DNA of 20,286 nucleotides from Ignavibacteriaceae bacterium (GTDB lineage: Bacteria > Bacteroidota > Ignavibacteria > Ignavibacteriales > Ignavibacteriaceae), in NCBI GenBank assembly GCA_031292465.1, contig JARLHB010000547.1:1-20286 (forward strand). The letters are read 5' to 3'. Shown in pieces: positions 8,513 to 16,726 of the stretch. The translations under genes and the position numbers were made by a program. Position 1 is the stretch's first letter. Each line of letters begins with the position of its first letter. The notes beneath the pieces were generated by a model that was not told where the DNA came from, searched no databases, and was given only the letters and a program-made list of their open reading frames with translations.

Positions 8513-8587
8513 AATCTGATTTGGTTAATTTGATTATAAAATGGACTGTTAAGAATTGGTTAGAAATGCAAAAAACAATTAAATTGG

Positions 8588-9226
8588 TTAGATTATTCCC
8601 TCTTTTATTGCCTTAGCAACAGCTTCAGATTGAGAGTGGACATGAAGTTTCTTATATATATTTCTGAAATGAAATCTGACAGTCTCAATGCTTATAAACA
8701 ATGAATCTGCAATAGCCTTAAAGCTTTTGCCTTCAACTAAGCCGCTAAGAATTTCCTTTTCTCTTGGAGTAAGAATACTTTGCTGCTTCTGAGGAAGGAA
8801 CTGCTTTTTCTGCTGAAAGAAATCGATTACCTTTCTGGCTATATTAGCACTCATTGGAGAGCCGCCCTGATATGCTTCCTGAATAGCTTCAAGAAGTTTA
8901 GATGGCGGAGTTTTTTTTACTAAATATCCACATGCACCTGCGCATAATGCGTCAAAGACTAAATCATTTTCTTCATAAACTGTAAGGACGAGGATAGTAA
9001 GCTCCGGCAGTATTGCCTTGGCTTTTTTTATTCCTTCTATGCCGCTCATACCCGGAAGGCCAAGGTCCATTAAAAGCACATCGGGATTTAGTTTTTCAAG
9101 GGTTTTCAGCATTATATCACATCGGGGATATGCAACTATGCAATTATACCCTTCGGTTCCGTCTATTAATATTTTCAACCCCTCGCGAATTGCATCATTG
9201 TCTTCAACAACAATTACTTTTATCAT
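8588..9226 (-). CDS. NarL/LuxR-family response regulator, copy 2
   Basis: A 212-residue regulator with the same layout as its neighbour at 8313-7675: receiver with Asp54 in LLMDLGLPGMSG, Thr82, conserved Lys at 104-105, and a LuxR helix-turn-helix (ISIETVRFHFRNIYKKL). I start it at the ATG at 9226 (MIKVIVVEDN), which aligns with the paralogue and has GGAGG 6 bases upstream. A longer frame from 9247 would add seven residues and would place that ribosome site inside the gene. Differences from copy 1 concentrate in the receiver surface (~28-47) and the linker (~144-150), while the recognition helix is conserved. It follows the kinase gene by 88 bases and is the more likely cotranscribed partner. 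Confidence 0.93.
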   Translation of the reverse strand: MIKVIVVEDNDAIREGLKILIDGTEGYNCIVAYPRCDIMLKTLEKLNPDVLLMDLGLPGMSGIEGIKKAKAILPELTILVLTVYEENDLVFDALCAGACGYLVKKTPPSKLLEAIQEAYQGGSPMSANIARKVIDFFQQKKQFLPQKQQSILTPREKEILSGLVEGKSFKAIADSLFISIETVRFHFRNIYKKLHVHSQSEAVAKAIKEGII

Positions 9227-9232
9227 ATTAAA

Positions 9233-9237
9233 CCTCC
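9233..9237 (-). promoter_or_regulatory. Shine-Dalgarno fixing the start of response regulator copy 2
   Basis: GGAGG on the minus strand, 6 bases before ATG 9226-9224. It supports the shorter start over the upstream in-frame ATG at 9247. Confidence 0.75.
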
Positions 9238-9314
9238 ATCCATACAAGCAATATAAGAGATTTATTCATTAGATTCCCATCCAAATATAGTGGAAAGACA
9301 AGACATCACTGATT

Positions 9315-12300
9315 TTATAAAATATTACCAACAAATTGAAGAGTAGTTCCTTCCCCCTCTTTTGATTGAATATTGATATTACCGCCTATTGCCTTGGCTC
9401 TGCGTTGGATATTGCCCAGGCCGTTACCCTCATATTCACAATCAACGTTAAATCCTTTACCGTTATCTTTAAGAACCATCTCCAATCTCTTCCCCTTTAC
9501 AAAAGCATCTAATGATATTTCTGTACAACTGCTATGAGTTATACAATTGTTTATACCTTCCTTAAATATCAGGTACAAATGCTGGCGGTGTTCCATTGAC
9601 AAAGATACTTTCTCCAGCGATTTCAGATTTTCAGATCTGAATGAAATACTTGCATACGAAGACAATTCTGTATATGTATCTCTAAGCCGCAGTATTAAAT
9701 CATACAAAGAATCCCTTTTAGGATTAACAAGCCATACTATATCGCTCATATTGTCTATTAAATTCCTTGAACTGTCACTTATCATCCTTAAACTTTTAAT
9801 AACATCTTCGCCCACAGAATCTAACTTTTTCGATATTACTTCGCTCAAAATAGAAATTTCTGTAAGGCTGGAGCCTATATTATCATGTAAATCTGCGGCA
9901 AGTTTTATCCTGAATCTTTCTATGTCAAGTAAATGTTTAACTCTATAAATAATTATTGAAGTAATAATTCCGCCAAGAGTAAGAACCGAGATAAGTATAA
10001 ACCACCAGGTTCGCCAGAAAGGAGGAAGGATAATAATTTTTATTGAAGTACCAGTCAGGTTCCAGATGCCATCATTATTTGAACCCCTTACTTTGAATGT
10101 GTATTCACCAGGATCCAGATTAGTATAAGTTACAAACCGCCGGTTACCCGATTGTATCCAGTATTTATCAAATCCATCCATCATATAGACATACTGGTTT
10201 TTTCCCGGTGCGGTAAAATCCAAAGCAGCAAATTCAAAAGAAAAAACATTTTGACTGTACGTTAGTGATATTTCTTTAGTTTCTATTAATGATTTCTTTA
10301 AAGGCGAACCTTCGCTATAAATAGAAACCGGTTTATTAAAAATTTGGAACTGCGTTATTACAATAGGAGGAATATGCAGATTATCTCTAAGGCTTGAAGG
10401 ATAAAATGCTGTAACTCCATTTGTTCCTCCTAAAAAGAGTTCTCCATTATTTCCCTTAAAACTTGCGCCCCAATAAAACTGGTTTCCCTGCAATCCATCG
10501 TTTTCATAATAATTTCTAAAAATTTTTGTTTTAGGATTAAACTTTGATAACCCGTTATCTGTACTTAACCACAGGTTCCCTTCATCATCGCCTACTATGC
10601 AGTATATAATATTACTTGTTAAACCATCTTTAATAGAATAATTAACAAAATGGGCTTTCTCGCTATTAACTTTTTGCTGATCAACCGTAAGTTTATTTAA
10701 CCCGCCGCCGTACGTTCCGAACCATAAAGTTCCGTCTTTATCCTCATAAATAGACATAACCCTATTGTCGCTTAAGCTATATAAGTTGTCTGCTAAGTGT
10801 AAATAACGGTTAAATATCAATTTATTGTATGGCGGTTTAACAGGAACTTTAGAAAGATCCAGTTTGTTCAGTCCGTTCCATGTGCCTACCCATAGATTGC
10901 CGTTCCTATCCTCTTTTATACAAGACTGAATTTGATTATCACTAATACTGTTAGCATCCATCAAATTATTGGTATAATTATAAAACTTTCCGCTTTTTCT
11001 GTCCATTATATCAAGCCCAATGCCTGTACCTACCCAAAACCTCCCTTTTGAATCTTCATATATTGACTGTACGATATTGCTGCTTAAACTAAACGGATTA
11101 GAAGGATTATGAATATAATGCATAAACTTTACATCGGAAGAATTAATTAATTTATTAAGGCCTCCGTCCCAGGTACCTACCCATAATGTGCCGGATTTGT
11201 CCCGGAATATAGAGCTAACCGAATTATTTGACAGGCTGTAAGAATTATTAGATTGATGCAGAAAATGGGAATAAATATTTTGCTTAGCATCGTATTTGTT
11301 TATTCCTCCGCCAAGAGTACCAATCCACAATAAGCCTGACTTATCCTGATATATCGCCCGAACAGTATTATAACTTAAACTGTTTTTATCATATATGTCG
11401 TGTATATAATTCTTAAATTTAATACGTTCGCGGTCGTATTTAATAATTCCGCCTTCGGCAGTACCAACCCAGATTAGACCTGAATTATCTTCATATAACG
11501 AAAGAATATTATTATTACTCAATAAGGTTGAACGTGATGTAGTTTCATTAAGGCTGATGAATTTTTTCTTTTTAACATTAAACTGATATAAGCCTCCGCC
11601 GGTTGCAACCCAGAAAATTCCGGTTTTGTCTTCAAGCATAGCATTTATTCTACCATTATCGAGGTTACTTGATATATCAGCACTACTAAAAAATCTTGAA
11701 AATTTACCAGTCTTTCTGTCAAATAGATTCAAGCCATTTGAAGTACCGACCCAAAACCTGCCTGCATGGTCTTCATAAATTGAGAATATAACATTATTAC
11801 TAATACTGTTTGGATTATTAGATTCAAAATGATAGCTAACCACGTGCCCGGTTTTAGGATCAAATTTATCCAGTCCGGCATCAGTGCCAAGCCATAAGAA
11901 GCCCGATTTATCTTCAAAAACAGAAATAACTACGTTATTGCTTAAGCTGTTTTTGTCTAATGGATTATGGTAATAAGTAGTAAACTTTTGTTTTTTCCTG
12001 TCGAATTTATTTAATCCCCCGCCTTCGGTACCAATCCATAAATTGCCTTTACTGTCTTCAAGTATTGCACGTACGTTATTATTGCTTAAACAGTTAGGAT
12101 TATTAGGATTGTAAGTATAATTTTTAAATTTTTCCGTCTGCCTGTCAAATTTACTTATTCCGCAGCTGTTCGTTCCAATCCAAAGTGTACCGCTTCTATC
12201 CTCATAAATTGTCCATATAAAATTATCGGAAATCGAATTTCCTTCTAAAGGATTATTTTTATAGACGGTAAAATTATAACCGTCATACTTATCCAGCCCA

Positions 12301-12548
12301 TCTTCCGTAGCAAACCAGATAAAACCCTGACTATCCTGCAATATACAATGAATAGTATTTTGAGATAAACCTTTATCGCTTAGAATATGCTCGAAGTTAA
12401 TTCCCGACAGCTTATTTGGAGTGTCTTTTAACTGTGAATAGATTTCCGATGGGAGTAAAGTTCCTAATATTAAGATAAGCAGGGTGCTTATCTTTCCCGT
12501 TTTTTTTATTATTAACGAGTAAAAGAGTTTATTAAAATATGAAATCAT
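9315..12548 (-). CDS. Two-propeller periplasmic sensor histidine kinase (Reg_prop, Y_Y_Y, HisKA_3)
   Basis: A 1077-residue membrane sensor kinase. After an N-terminal hydrophobic signal segment (residues ~18-39), I count 14 two-component-propeller repeats (pattern YEDxxGxxWxGTxxGL) over ~45-740, enough for two seven-bladed propellers in the periplasm. A Y_Y_Y domain follows (~765-843), then one transmembrane helix (~845-870). The HisKA_3 dimerisation helix has the phospho-acceptor His at about 888 in LAADLHDNIGSSL. The HATPase domain shows NN (GINNCITHSS), DNGKGF and GNGLGNIQRRA. The periplasmic half is that of Bacteroidota hybrid two-component sensors, but there is no fused receiver or AraC domain; separate NarL-type regulators follow. 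HisKA_3 kinases normally pair with LuxR-type regulators, which agrees with the context. The ATG has a poor ribosome site. The ligand is unknown, probably what the downstream receptor handles. Confidence 0.95.
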   Translation of the reverse strand: MISYFNKLFYSLIIKKTGKISTLLILILGTLLPSEIYSQLKDTPNKLSGINFEHILSDKGLSQNTIHCILQDSQGFIWFATEDGLDKYDGYNFTVYKNNPLEGNSISDNFIWTIYEDRSGTLWIGTNSCGISKFDRQTEKFKNYTYNPNNPNCLSNNNVRAILEDSKGNLWIGTEGGGLNKFDRKKQKFTTYYHNPLDKNSLSNNVVISVFEDKSGFLWLGTDAGLDKFDPKTGHVVSYHFESNNPNSISNNVIFSIYEDHAGRFWVGTSNGLNLFDRKTGKFSRFFSSADISSNLDNGRINAMLEDKTGIFWVATGGGLYQFNVKKKKFISLNETTSRSTLLSNNNILSLYEDNSGLIWVGTAEGGIIKYDRERIKFKNYIHDIYDKNSLSYNTVRAIYQDKSGLLWIGTLGGGINKYDAKQNIYSHFLHQSNNSYSLSNNSVSSIFRDKSGTLWVGTWDGGLNKLINSSDVKFMHYIHNPSNPFSLSSNIVQSIYEDSKGRFWVGTGIGLDIMDRKSGKFYNYTNNLMDANSISDNQIQSCIKEDRNGNLWVGTWNGLNKLDLSKVPVKPPYNKLIFNRYLHLADNLYSLSDNRVMSIYEDKDGTLWFGTYGGGLNKLTVDQQKVNSEKAHFVNYSIKDGLTSNIIYCIVGDDEGNLWLSTDNGLSKFNPKTKIFRNYYENDGLQGNQFYWGASFKGNNGELFLGGTNGVTAFYPSSLRDNLHIPPIVITQFQIFNKPVSIYSEGSPLKKSLIETKEISLTYSQNVFSFEFAALDFTAPGKNQYVYMMDGFDKYWIQSGNRRFVTYTNLDPGEYTFKVRGSNNDGIWNLTGTSIKIIILPPFWRTWWFILISVLTLGGIITSIIIYRVKHLLDIERFRIKLAADLHDNIGSSLTEISILSEVISKKLDSVGEDVIKSLRMISDSSRNLIDNMSDIVWLVNPKRDSLYDLILRLRDTYTELSSYASISFRSENLKSLEKVSLSMEHRQHLYLIFKEGINNCITHSSCTEISLDAFVKGKRLEMVLKDNGKGFNVDCEYEGNGLGNIQRRAKAIGGNINIQSKEGEGTTLQFVGNIL

Positions 12549-12840
12549 TTAGCTTTTTGTGTCTTATCTTTTGGATAATCAAAGAGTTTTCTAAAGCACT
12601 AAAACTATTAATTAAGAGCTATTACTTAAATATTCTTATCTAAACCTTTTATCAAGTCAAATATAATGATTTTAATTAAATAAAGAGAAGGAAAAAAACG
12701 GCATATTTTTTATCAAAATTCACGAAGAACTGTACAACGGTATCTAATAACCTGCATAAGGTTTTTAAGATTCCGGCATAATATAAATTTAATTGCTTTA
12801 CTATTTATCCCGGTGTGGCCAGAATATTTGCCTGGCAGAT
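12549..12840. other. Intergenic region upstream of the sensor kinase
   Basis: 292 bases, AT-rich, no gene seen. A minus-strand TATATTTG at 12665-12658 fits the Bacteroidota -7 consensus and would give a leader of ~100 bases for the kinase. A short inverted repeat, AACCT-GCATA-AGGTT, lies at 12749-12763. Its half-site resembles the TACCT cores beside the response regulators, but the spacing differs. No terminator with a T-run on the minus strand is evident for the gene ending at 12841. Confidence 0.4.
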
Positions 12841-13725
12841 TTATGCATTTTTGCCGGATTCTTCTTTTATAGCAGTTATTAGTGTTTTATAAGTTCCCTT
12901 TTCTTTTTCAGTCATTTCTGAACTAACAGTAAGCGACACTATATCCAGCCAGCGAAGATTTAAATACCTAATTATATAGTCTATATTTTCTTCAAATTTT
13001 TCGCCATCGCTAAACAGAACATATGCAATCTTTAAGGCTGCTTTCATACACACAATATGGGGCATATTGTTATTGTTGCAAATCTGAATTAAAACATTTA
13101 TTTCATTATATATGGAGCAAATCTCAATGGCTTTTAACCCGGCAGATTTAATCAGGTCAAGTTTGTGAAGGGTTTTCAAGTTCCTATCTGAAGCAATTTT
13201 AATCAACTGATTTACGCTTTTATCTGCATCGTACCTGCTTTTAATTGCTTTATAATATGCAATTTCAACAGCATTAGTAATGGTTTTATCAATGCTGTCT
13301 TTGGCTTTTTTTAATATTTCAAACCCGCTGCGGTAATCCTTTGAAAGCTGGATAACTTTTTCATAATCGCCGGTTTTAATTGCATAATCCAGAACAGCCC
13401 CGGGTGTGTTGTTTTTTGCAACCGCTTGTATATTTTCATGCTCAGAACGTTCTGCCAGACTACTAATTGAATTTTGTAAAAGCATTTCTTTAAGTTCGTT
13501 TTTGGTCTCTTTACTAAATAGTTTTATACCTTCACCCTCTAATTTTTCAATTATCTGGTTAAATTTTTCATCTCTTATTACAAAACTTGCTATTATATAA
13601 TCACCAAGGTTTCCCCGCCTTAATGGACCGATAATAGTATTAGGAAATTGTTCTTTAAACTCTTTAACAATCAACTTTAGTGTCTTATATTTTTCTTCAT
13701 CAACTTTCAGAATAACATGTTTCAA
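12841..13725 (-). CDS. Unrecognised protein, predicted ferredoxin-like N-terminal domain plus helical repeats
   Basis: A 294-residue protein I do not recognise. Residues ~1-72 read as beta-alpha-beta-beta-alpha-beta (HVILKV, a helix over EEKYKTLKLIVKEF, TIIGPLRR, DYIIASFVI, a helix over EKFNQIIEKLEG, IKLFS), a ferredoxin-like pattern. Residues ~75-294 are almost all amphipathic helices, resembling a TPR/HEAT-like solenoid. There is no signal peptide and no membrane segment, so it is probably cytoplasmic. The start used is TTG at 13725-13723, with GAAGG upstream at a long spacing; the first in-frame ATG would delete 83 residues. The frame stays open for about 18 more codons upstream (YDIVPELVKKVLKEGSLD), so the true N-terminus may be longer or use a rare start. 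Divergent from the NRDE gene. Confidence 0.7.
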   Translation of the reverse strand: MKHVILKVDEEKYKTLKLIVKEFKEQFPNTIIGPLRRGNLGDYIIASFVIRDEKFNQIIEKLEGEGIKLFSKETKNELKEMLLQNSISSLAERSEHENIQAVAKNNTPGAVLDYAIKTGDYEKVIQLSKDYRSGFEILKKAKDSIDKTITNAVEIAYYKAIKSRYDADKSVNQLIKIASDRNLKTLHKLDLIKSAGLKAIEICSIYNEINVLIQICNNNNMPHIVCMKAALKIAYVLFSDGEKFEENIDYIIRYLNLRWLDIVSLTVSSEMTEKEKGTYKTLITAIKEESGKNA

Positions 13726-14127
13726 ATCTAAACTACCTTCTTTTAAAACTTTTTTTACTAATTCGGGAACAATATCGTATCATTTAAATACTAAATATAT
13801 AAGGGAAAAATGCAAGTTCCCGGACTAAACTTAATATAGAACTACGCCATAACAGCATTAATAATTAAAAATATAATATTAACCTGTTAAAAGATATAAT
13901 ATTTTTAAATGTAAATAATATTAATAATAGGCGTGAGATTCATTTGTTTTGTCTCATTTTAATTATCGTAAATATTTTTTAATTATTTATATGCTATAAA
14001 TTATCCTATAATTCTTTGTGTTAAAAACATATCAGGAATAGAAAGGCTTGTTAAAATTACCGGATATTGTTTTTTATGCGTATTTTATAAATATGATATC
14101 TTGTTTATAAAAAGCGAAAGCATTTTT
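13726..14127. other. AT-rich divergent intergenic region
   Basis: About 400 bases between divergent genes, very AT-rich, so promoters for both should be here, but I cannot place them. It contains a 5-2-5 inverted repeat TTAACCTGTTAA (13879-13890) flanked by two direct copies of ATATAATATT (13871-13880 and 13894-13903). A weak hairpin TGAGA/TCTCA (13934-13956) is followed by TTTT on the plus strand. Confidence 0.4.
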
Positions 14128-14898
14128 ATGTGCCTTTTACTTATTGCATATAATAATCATCCTCTATATAAAGTGATTATAGCAGCAAACCGTGATGAAT
14201 TTTATAATCGCCCGGCTGAACCTGCAAAATTCTGGGACGATAAGCCATTCTTACTGGGGGGAAAAGATTTACAGGCAGGAGGCACCTGGCTCGGTATTAC
14301 AAAACAGGGAAGATTTGCCGCAATTACAAACTACAGAAGCCAGAAAGATACTATAACAGTGAGGCCCACGCGAGGCAAAATTGTAACTGATTTTTTAGTA
14401 AGTAAGGAAACTCCGGTAAATTTTGCAAACCGGCTTATTCTAAGCTCTGAAAAATATAATGGATATAATCTTATATTTATGGATTATGAAACCGCTTATT
14501 ACTTCTCTAATAAAACAAAAAGTGCATTAAATTTGCAACCCGGTACATACGCGTTAAGTAATCATCTTTTGGATACTCCCTGGCCAAAGGTAGAAAAAAG
14601 TAAAAAATCCTTTTCAAATATTATTAAAAATGAGAACATTCTTGCAGAAGACCTTTTCGGTATTTTGTCAGACACTTCTACCCCGCCCGATGAATTGCTC
14701 CCCGATACCGGAATAGGGCTGGAAATTGAAAGAGCTGTTTCCCCTATCTTTGTATCAACCCCATTCTACGGAACACGTTCATCAACCGTTATTCTAATCG
14801 ATAAACAAAACAATGTAACTTTCGTAGAAAAATCCTTAAAAGACAATAACGAAGGATGGAACAATTCAGAATTTCACTTTGTTATTGAATCTCATTAG
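14128..14898 (+). CDS. NRDE/TANGO2-family protein
   Basis: A 256-residue protein of the NRDE family (human homologue TANGO2). The N-terminus MCLLLIAYNNHPLYKVIIAANRDEF carries the family name motif NRDE, followed by RPAEPAKFW and GGTWLGITKQGRFAAITNYR, all hallmarks. A second conserved stretch is FYGTRSSTVILID near the C-terminus. I chose ATG 14128 rather than the upstream in-frame TTG at 14101, because family members begin with Met-Cys directly and the Cys at position 2 is conserved. The upstream ribosome site is weak. The biochemical role of the family is unsettled; proposals include haem or lipid metabolism. No signal peptide, so it is probably cytoplasmic. It stands alone, 143 bases before ftcD. 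Confidence 0.9.
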   Translation: MCLLLIAYNNHPLYKVIIAANRDEFYNRPAEPAKFWDDKPFLLGGKDLQAGGTWLGITKQGRFAAITNYRSQKDTITVRPTRGKIVTDFLVSKETPVNFANRLILSSEKYNGYNLIFMDYETAYYFSNKTKSALNLQPGTYALSNHLLDTPWPKVEKSKKSFSNIIKNENILAEDLFGILSDTSTPPDELLPDTGIGLEIERAVSPIFVSTPFYGTRSSTVILIDKQNNVTFVEKSLKDNNEGWNNSEFHFVIESH

Positions 14899-15041
14899 CG
14901 TTAAAACAACTGTTGAAAATGTTTTTCTTTCATATAAATTCATTATTTTTAACGAAATATTGAAATATATTTTTAGAATCAACCGGAAATTAAGTTTATA
15001 TTTTGCCCGGTGGAGTATTTGAGAACAATAAGGGCTTTAGT

Positions 15042-16058
15042 ATGAAGATTATTGAATGTGTTCCAAATTTTAGCGAAGGAACAAGAGTAGAAACATTTCT
15101 TGCAATGAAAGATTCTTTAATTGGCATTAAAGGATGTAAACTATTAAATCTTGAACCGGATGGCGATTACAACAGGGTTGTTGTAACATTGGCAGGCGAT
15201 GAAATTGGTATTCTTAAAGGAATAATTGCAATCAGCAAAGCCGCAGCAGCAAACATTGATATGACCAAACACACCGGAAAACATCCGCGGATAGGTGCGA
15301 TTGATGTAGTTCCATTTGTTCCTGTTAAAAACGCTTCGATGGATGACTGCGTTAAGATTTCCGAAGCTTATGCCGAAAGCATTTCCGAAACACTAAACGT
15401 TCCGGTTTATTTATATGAAAATGCGGCAAGGCATCCCGGAAGGAAAAACCTTTCAGATATAAGGAAAGGAGAATATGAAGGATTAGAGGAAAAGTTAAAA
15501 AATCCTTTGTGGCAGCCCGATTATGGCAAAAACATCTTTAATCCAAAATTAGGAGCTATTGTAACCGGTGCAAGATTTTTTCTTGTTGCTTATAACGTTA
15601 ATCTGAAGACAGAGAATATAAAATTTGCAAAAGAAATTGCTGAAATTCTTCGGGAATCCGGCAGGCCTAAAAGAGACGAATTGGGAAAAGTTATAAAGAT
15701 AAACGGAGAAAGTGTAAAAGAACCAGGCAGACTGAAGAATGTAAAAGGGATGGGCGTTTCTCTTGAGAAACACAATATCACCCAGGTTTCTATGAATTTA
15801 ACAAATTTTAACATTACCCCGATACATGTCGCAATTGAGGAAGTTAAGAAAGAAGCAAAAAAAAGAGGGGTTGAAGTTATGGGAAGTGAAATTGTCGGGC
15901 TTGTCCCGCTTGAAGCCCTGCTTCAGGCCGGAATATATTATGCAAATGGGAAGAATCTTGATGAAAAATCACTTGTAGATCTTTCAATAGAAAAATTAGG
16001 ATTAAGCGAATTAAATCATTTTCATAAAAATGAAAAAATTATTGATTATATGATTTAA
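15042..16058 (+). CDS. ftcD: Glutamate formimidoyltransferase
   Basis: A 338-residue enzyme transferring the formimino group of N-formimino-L-glutamate to tetrahydrofolate, a late step of histidine degradation. It starts KIIECVPNFSEG, the family's N-terminal signature, and contains HTGKHPRIGAIDVVPFVPV, the most conserved folate-site segment, and YLYENAARHPGRKNL. The length matches a stand-alone transferase domain; the cyclodeaminase is encoded separately just downstream (38-base gap), whereas animal FTCD fuses both. I chose ATG 15042 over a TTG at 15003, because the motif begins there and AGGG lies upstream at a suitable spacing. No histidase or urocanase gene is in the window. Cytoplasmic. 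Confidence 0.95.
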   Translation: MKIIECVPNFSEGTRVETFLAMKDSLIGIKGCKLLNLEPDGDYNRVVVTLAGDEIGILKGIIAISKAAAANIDMTKHTGKHPRIGAIDVVPFVPVKNASMDDCVKISEAYAESISETLNVPVYLYENAARHPGRKNLSDIRKGEYEGLEEKLKNPLWQPDYGKNIFNPKLGAIVTGARFFLVAYNVNLKTENIKFAKEIAEILRESGRPKRDELGKVIKINGESVKEPGRLKNVKGMGVSLEKHNITQVSMNLTNFNITPIHVAIEEVKKEAKKRGVEVMGSEIVGLVPLEALLQAGIYYANGKNLDEKSLVDLSIEKLGLSELNHFHKNEKIIDYMI

Positions 16059-16096
16059 TTTTATCAACTAAATATTTTAATTAATCGGCTAATATT

Positions 16097-16726
16097 ATGA
16101 AAACACAAAAATCATTAAAAAATTATCTGGATGAATTATCTTCAAACTCCCCTACTCCGGGCGGAGGAAATGTTTCTGCATTATGCGGAGTTCTTGCTTC
16201 ATCCCTCGGAGTAATGGTGTGCAACCTGACAATCGGGAAGAAAAAATATCTTGAATTCGAACAGGAAGCTAAAGATTTAATTTTAATATTAGAAGCCTTT
16301 AAAAATGATTTTCTTACACTTGCAGATAAAGATAACCTTTCATTCGACAAGGTTATGGAAGCATTTAAATTGCCAAAAGAATCGGATGAACAAAAAACTC
16401 TTAGGAAAGAGGCAATAGATAAAGCAACAATGGAAGCCGCAATTGTTCCTGCCGACGTAATAAACAAATGTAAAGATTTACTCCCGATGCTTGAACTTAT
16501 AGCGGAAAAAGGGAATCAAAATTCTTTATCGGATGCCGGTGTTGCAATATCGCTGACTTCAACCGCCGCCGAAGGTGCATTCCTTAATGTCGCAATAAAC
16601 TGTTCGGGGCTTTCAAATCAAACTGAAGCGGCAGAATTTTTAAAAAACGCTGAATCCATTTATGAAGATATAAAGAAGAAGAAAAATCAAATTATATCAA
16701 AGATCATCTTAAAAATGAAAAGCTGA
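16097..16726 (+). CDS. fchA: Formimidoyltetrahydrofolate cyclodeaminase
   Basis: A 209-residue cyclodeaminase that converts 5-formimino-tetrahydrofolate to 5,10-methenyl-tetrahydrofolate and ammonia. The family signature SPTPGGGNVSALCGVLASSLGVMV is at residues ~18-41, and SDAGVAISLTSTAAEGAFLNVAIN is near 155-180. The fold is all-helical and the length is usual for the free-standing bacterial protein. It follows ftcD by 38 bases, so the two consecutive activities are probably cotranscribed. No Shine-Dalgarno is seen (TAATATTATG), as is common in this lineage. The symbol follows the usual name for the separate cyclodeaminase. Confidence 0.93.
   Translation: MKTQKSLKNYLDELSSNSPTPGGGNVSALCGVLASSLGVMVCNLTIGKKKYLEFEQEAKDLILILEAFKNDFLTLADKDNLSFDKVMEAFKLPKESDEQKTLRKEAIDKATMEAAIVPADVINKCKDLLPMLELIAEKGNQNSLSDAGVAISLTSTAAEGAFLNVAINCSGLSNQTEAAEFLKNAESIYEDIKKKKNQIISKIILKMKS

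Larger units (their letters stand above)
8314..8587. other. Intergenic control region between the two response regulators
   Basis: 274 bases without a gene but dense in symmetry. It holds a perfect 18-base palindrome (8400-8417), the second copy of the conserved block with a 7-2-7 site (8439-8465), a strong 7-2-7 inverted repeat (8497-8512), a TAGGTA half-site abutting TACC (8489-8498), and three TTGGTTA heptamers (8521, 8556, 8584). A -7-like TAAGTTTG on the minus strand lies at 8382-8375. This looks like a multi-site promoter for copy 1 of the response regulator. Confidence 0.6.

Noticed and set aside
9013..9272. Open frames on the plus strand opposite response regulator copy 2
   Set aside because: They mirror the strongly conserved regulator in antisense and have no recognisable domain or ribosome site.
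9315..12548. Many near-identical short segments, suggesting a tandem DNA repeat
   Set aside because: They are protein-level propeller repeats (WxGT pattern) of about 50 residues with divergent codons, not DNA satellites or a CRISPR array.
12749..12763. AACCT/AGGTT hairpin as a terminator for the gene ending at 12841
   Set aside because: The T-run follows it only on the plus strand, whereas the gene is on the minus strand; the stem is only 5 base pairs.
15549..15814. Two antisense frames within ftcD
   Set aside because: Overlapping frames in different phases with no motifs, opposite a confident enzyme gene.
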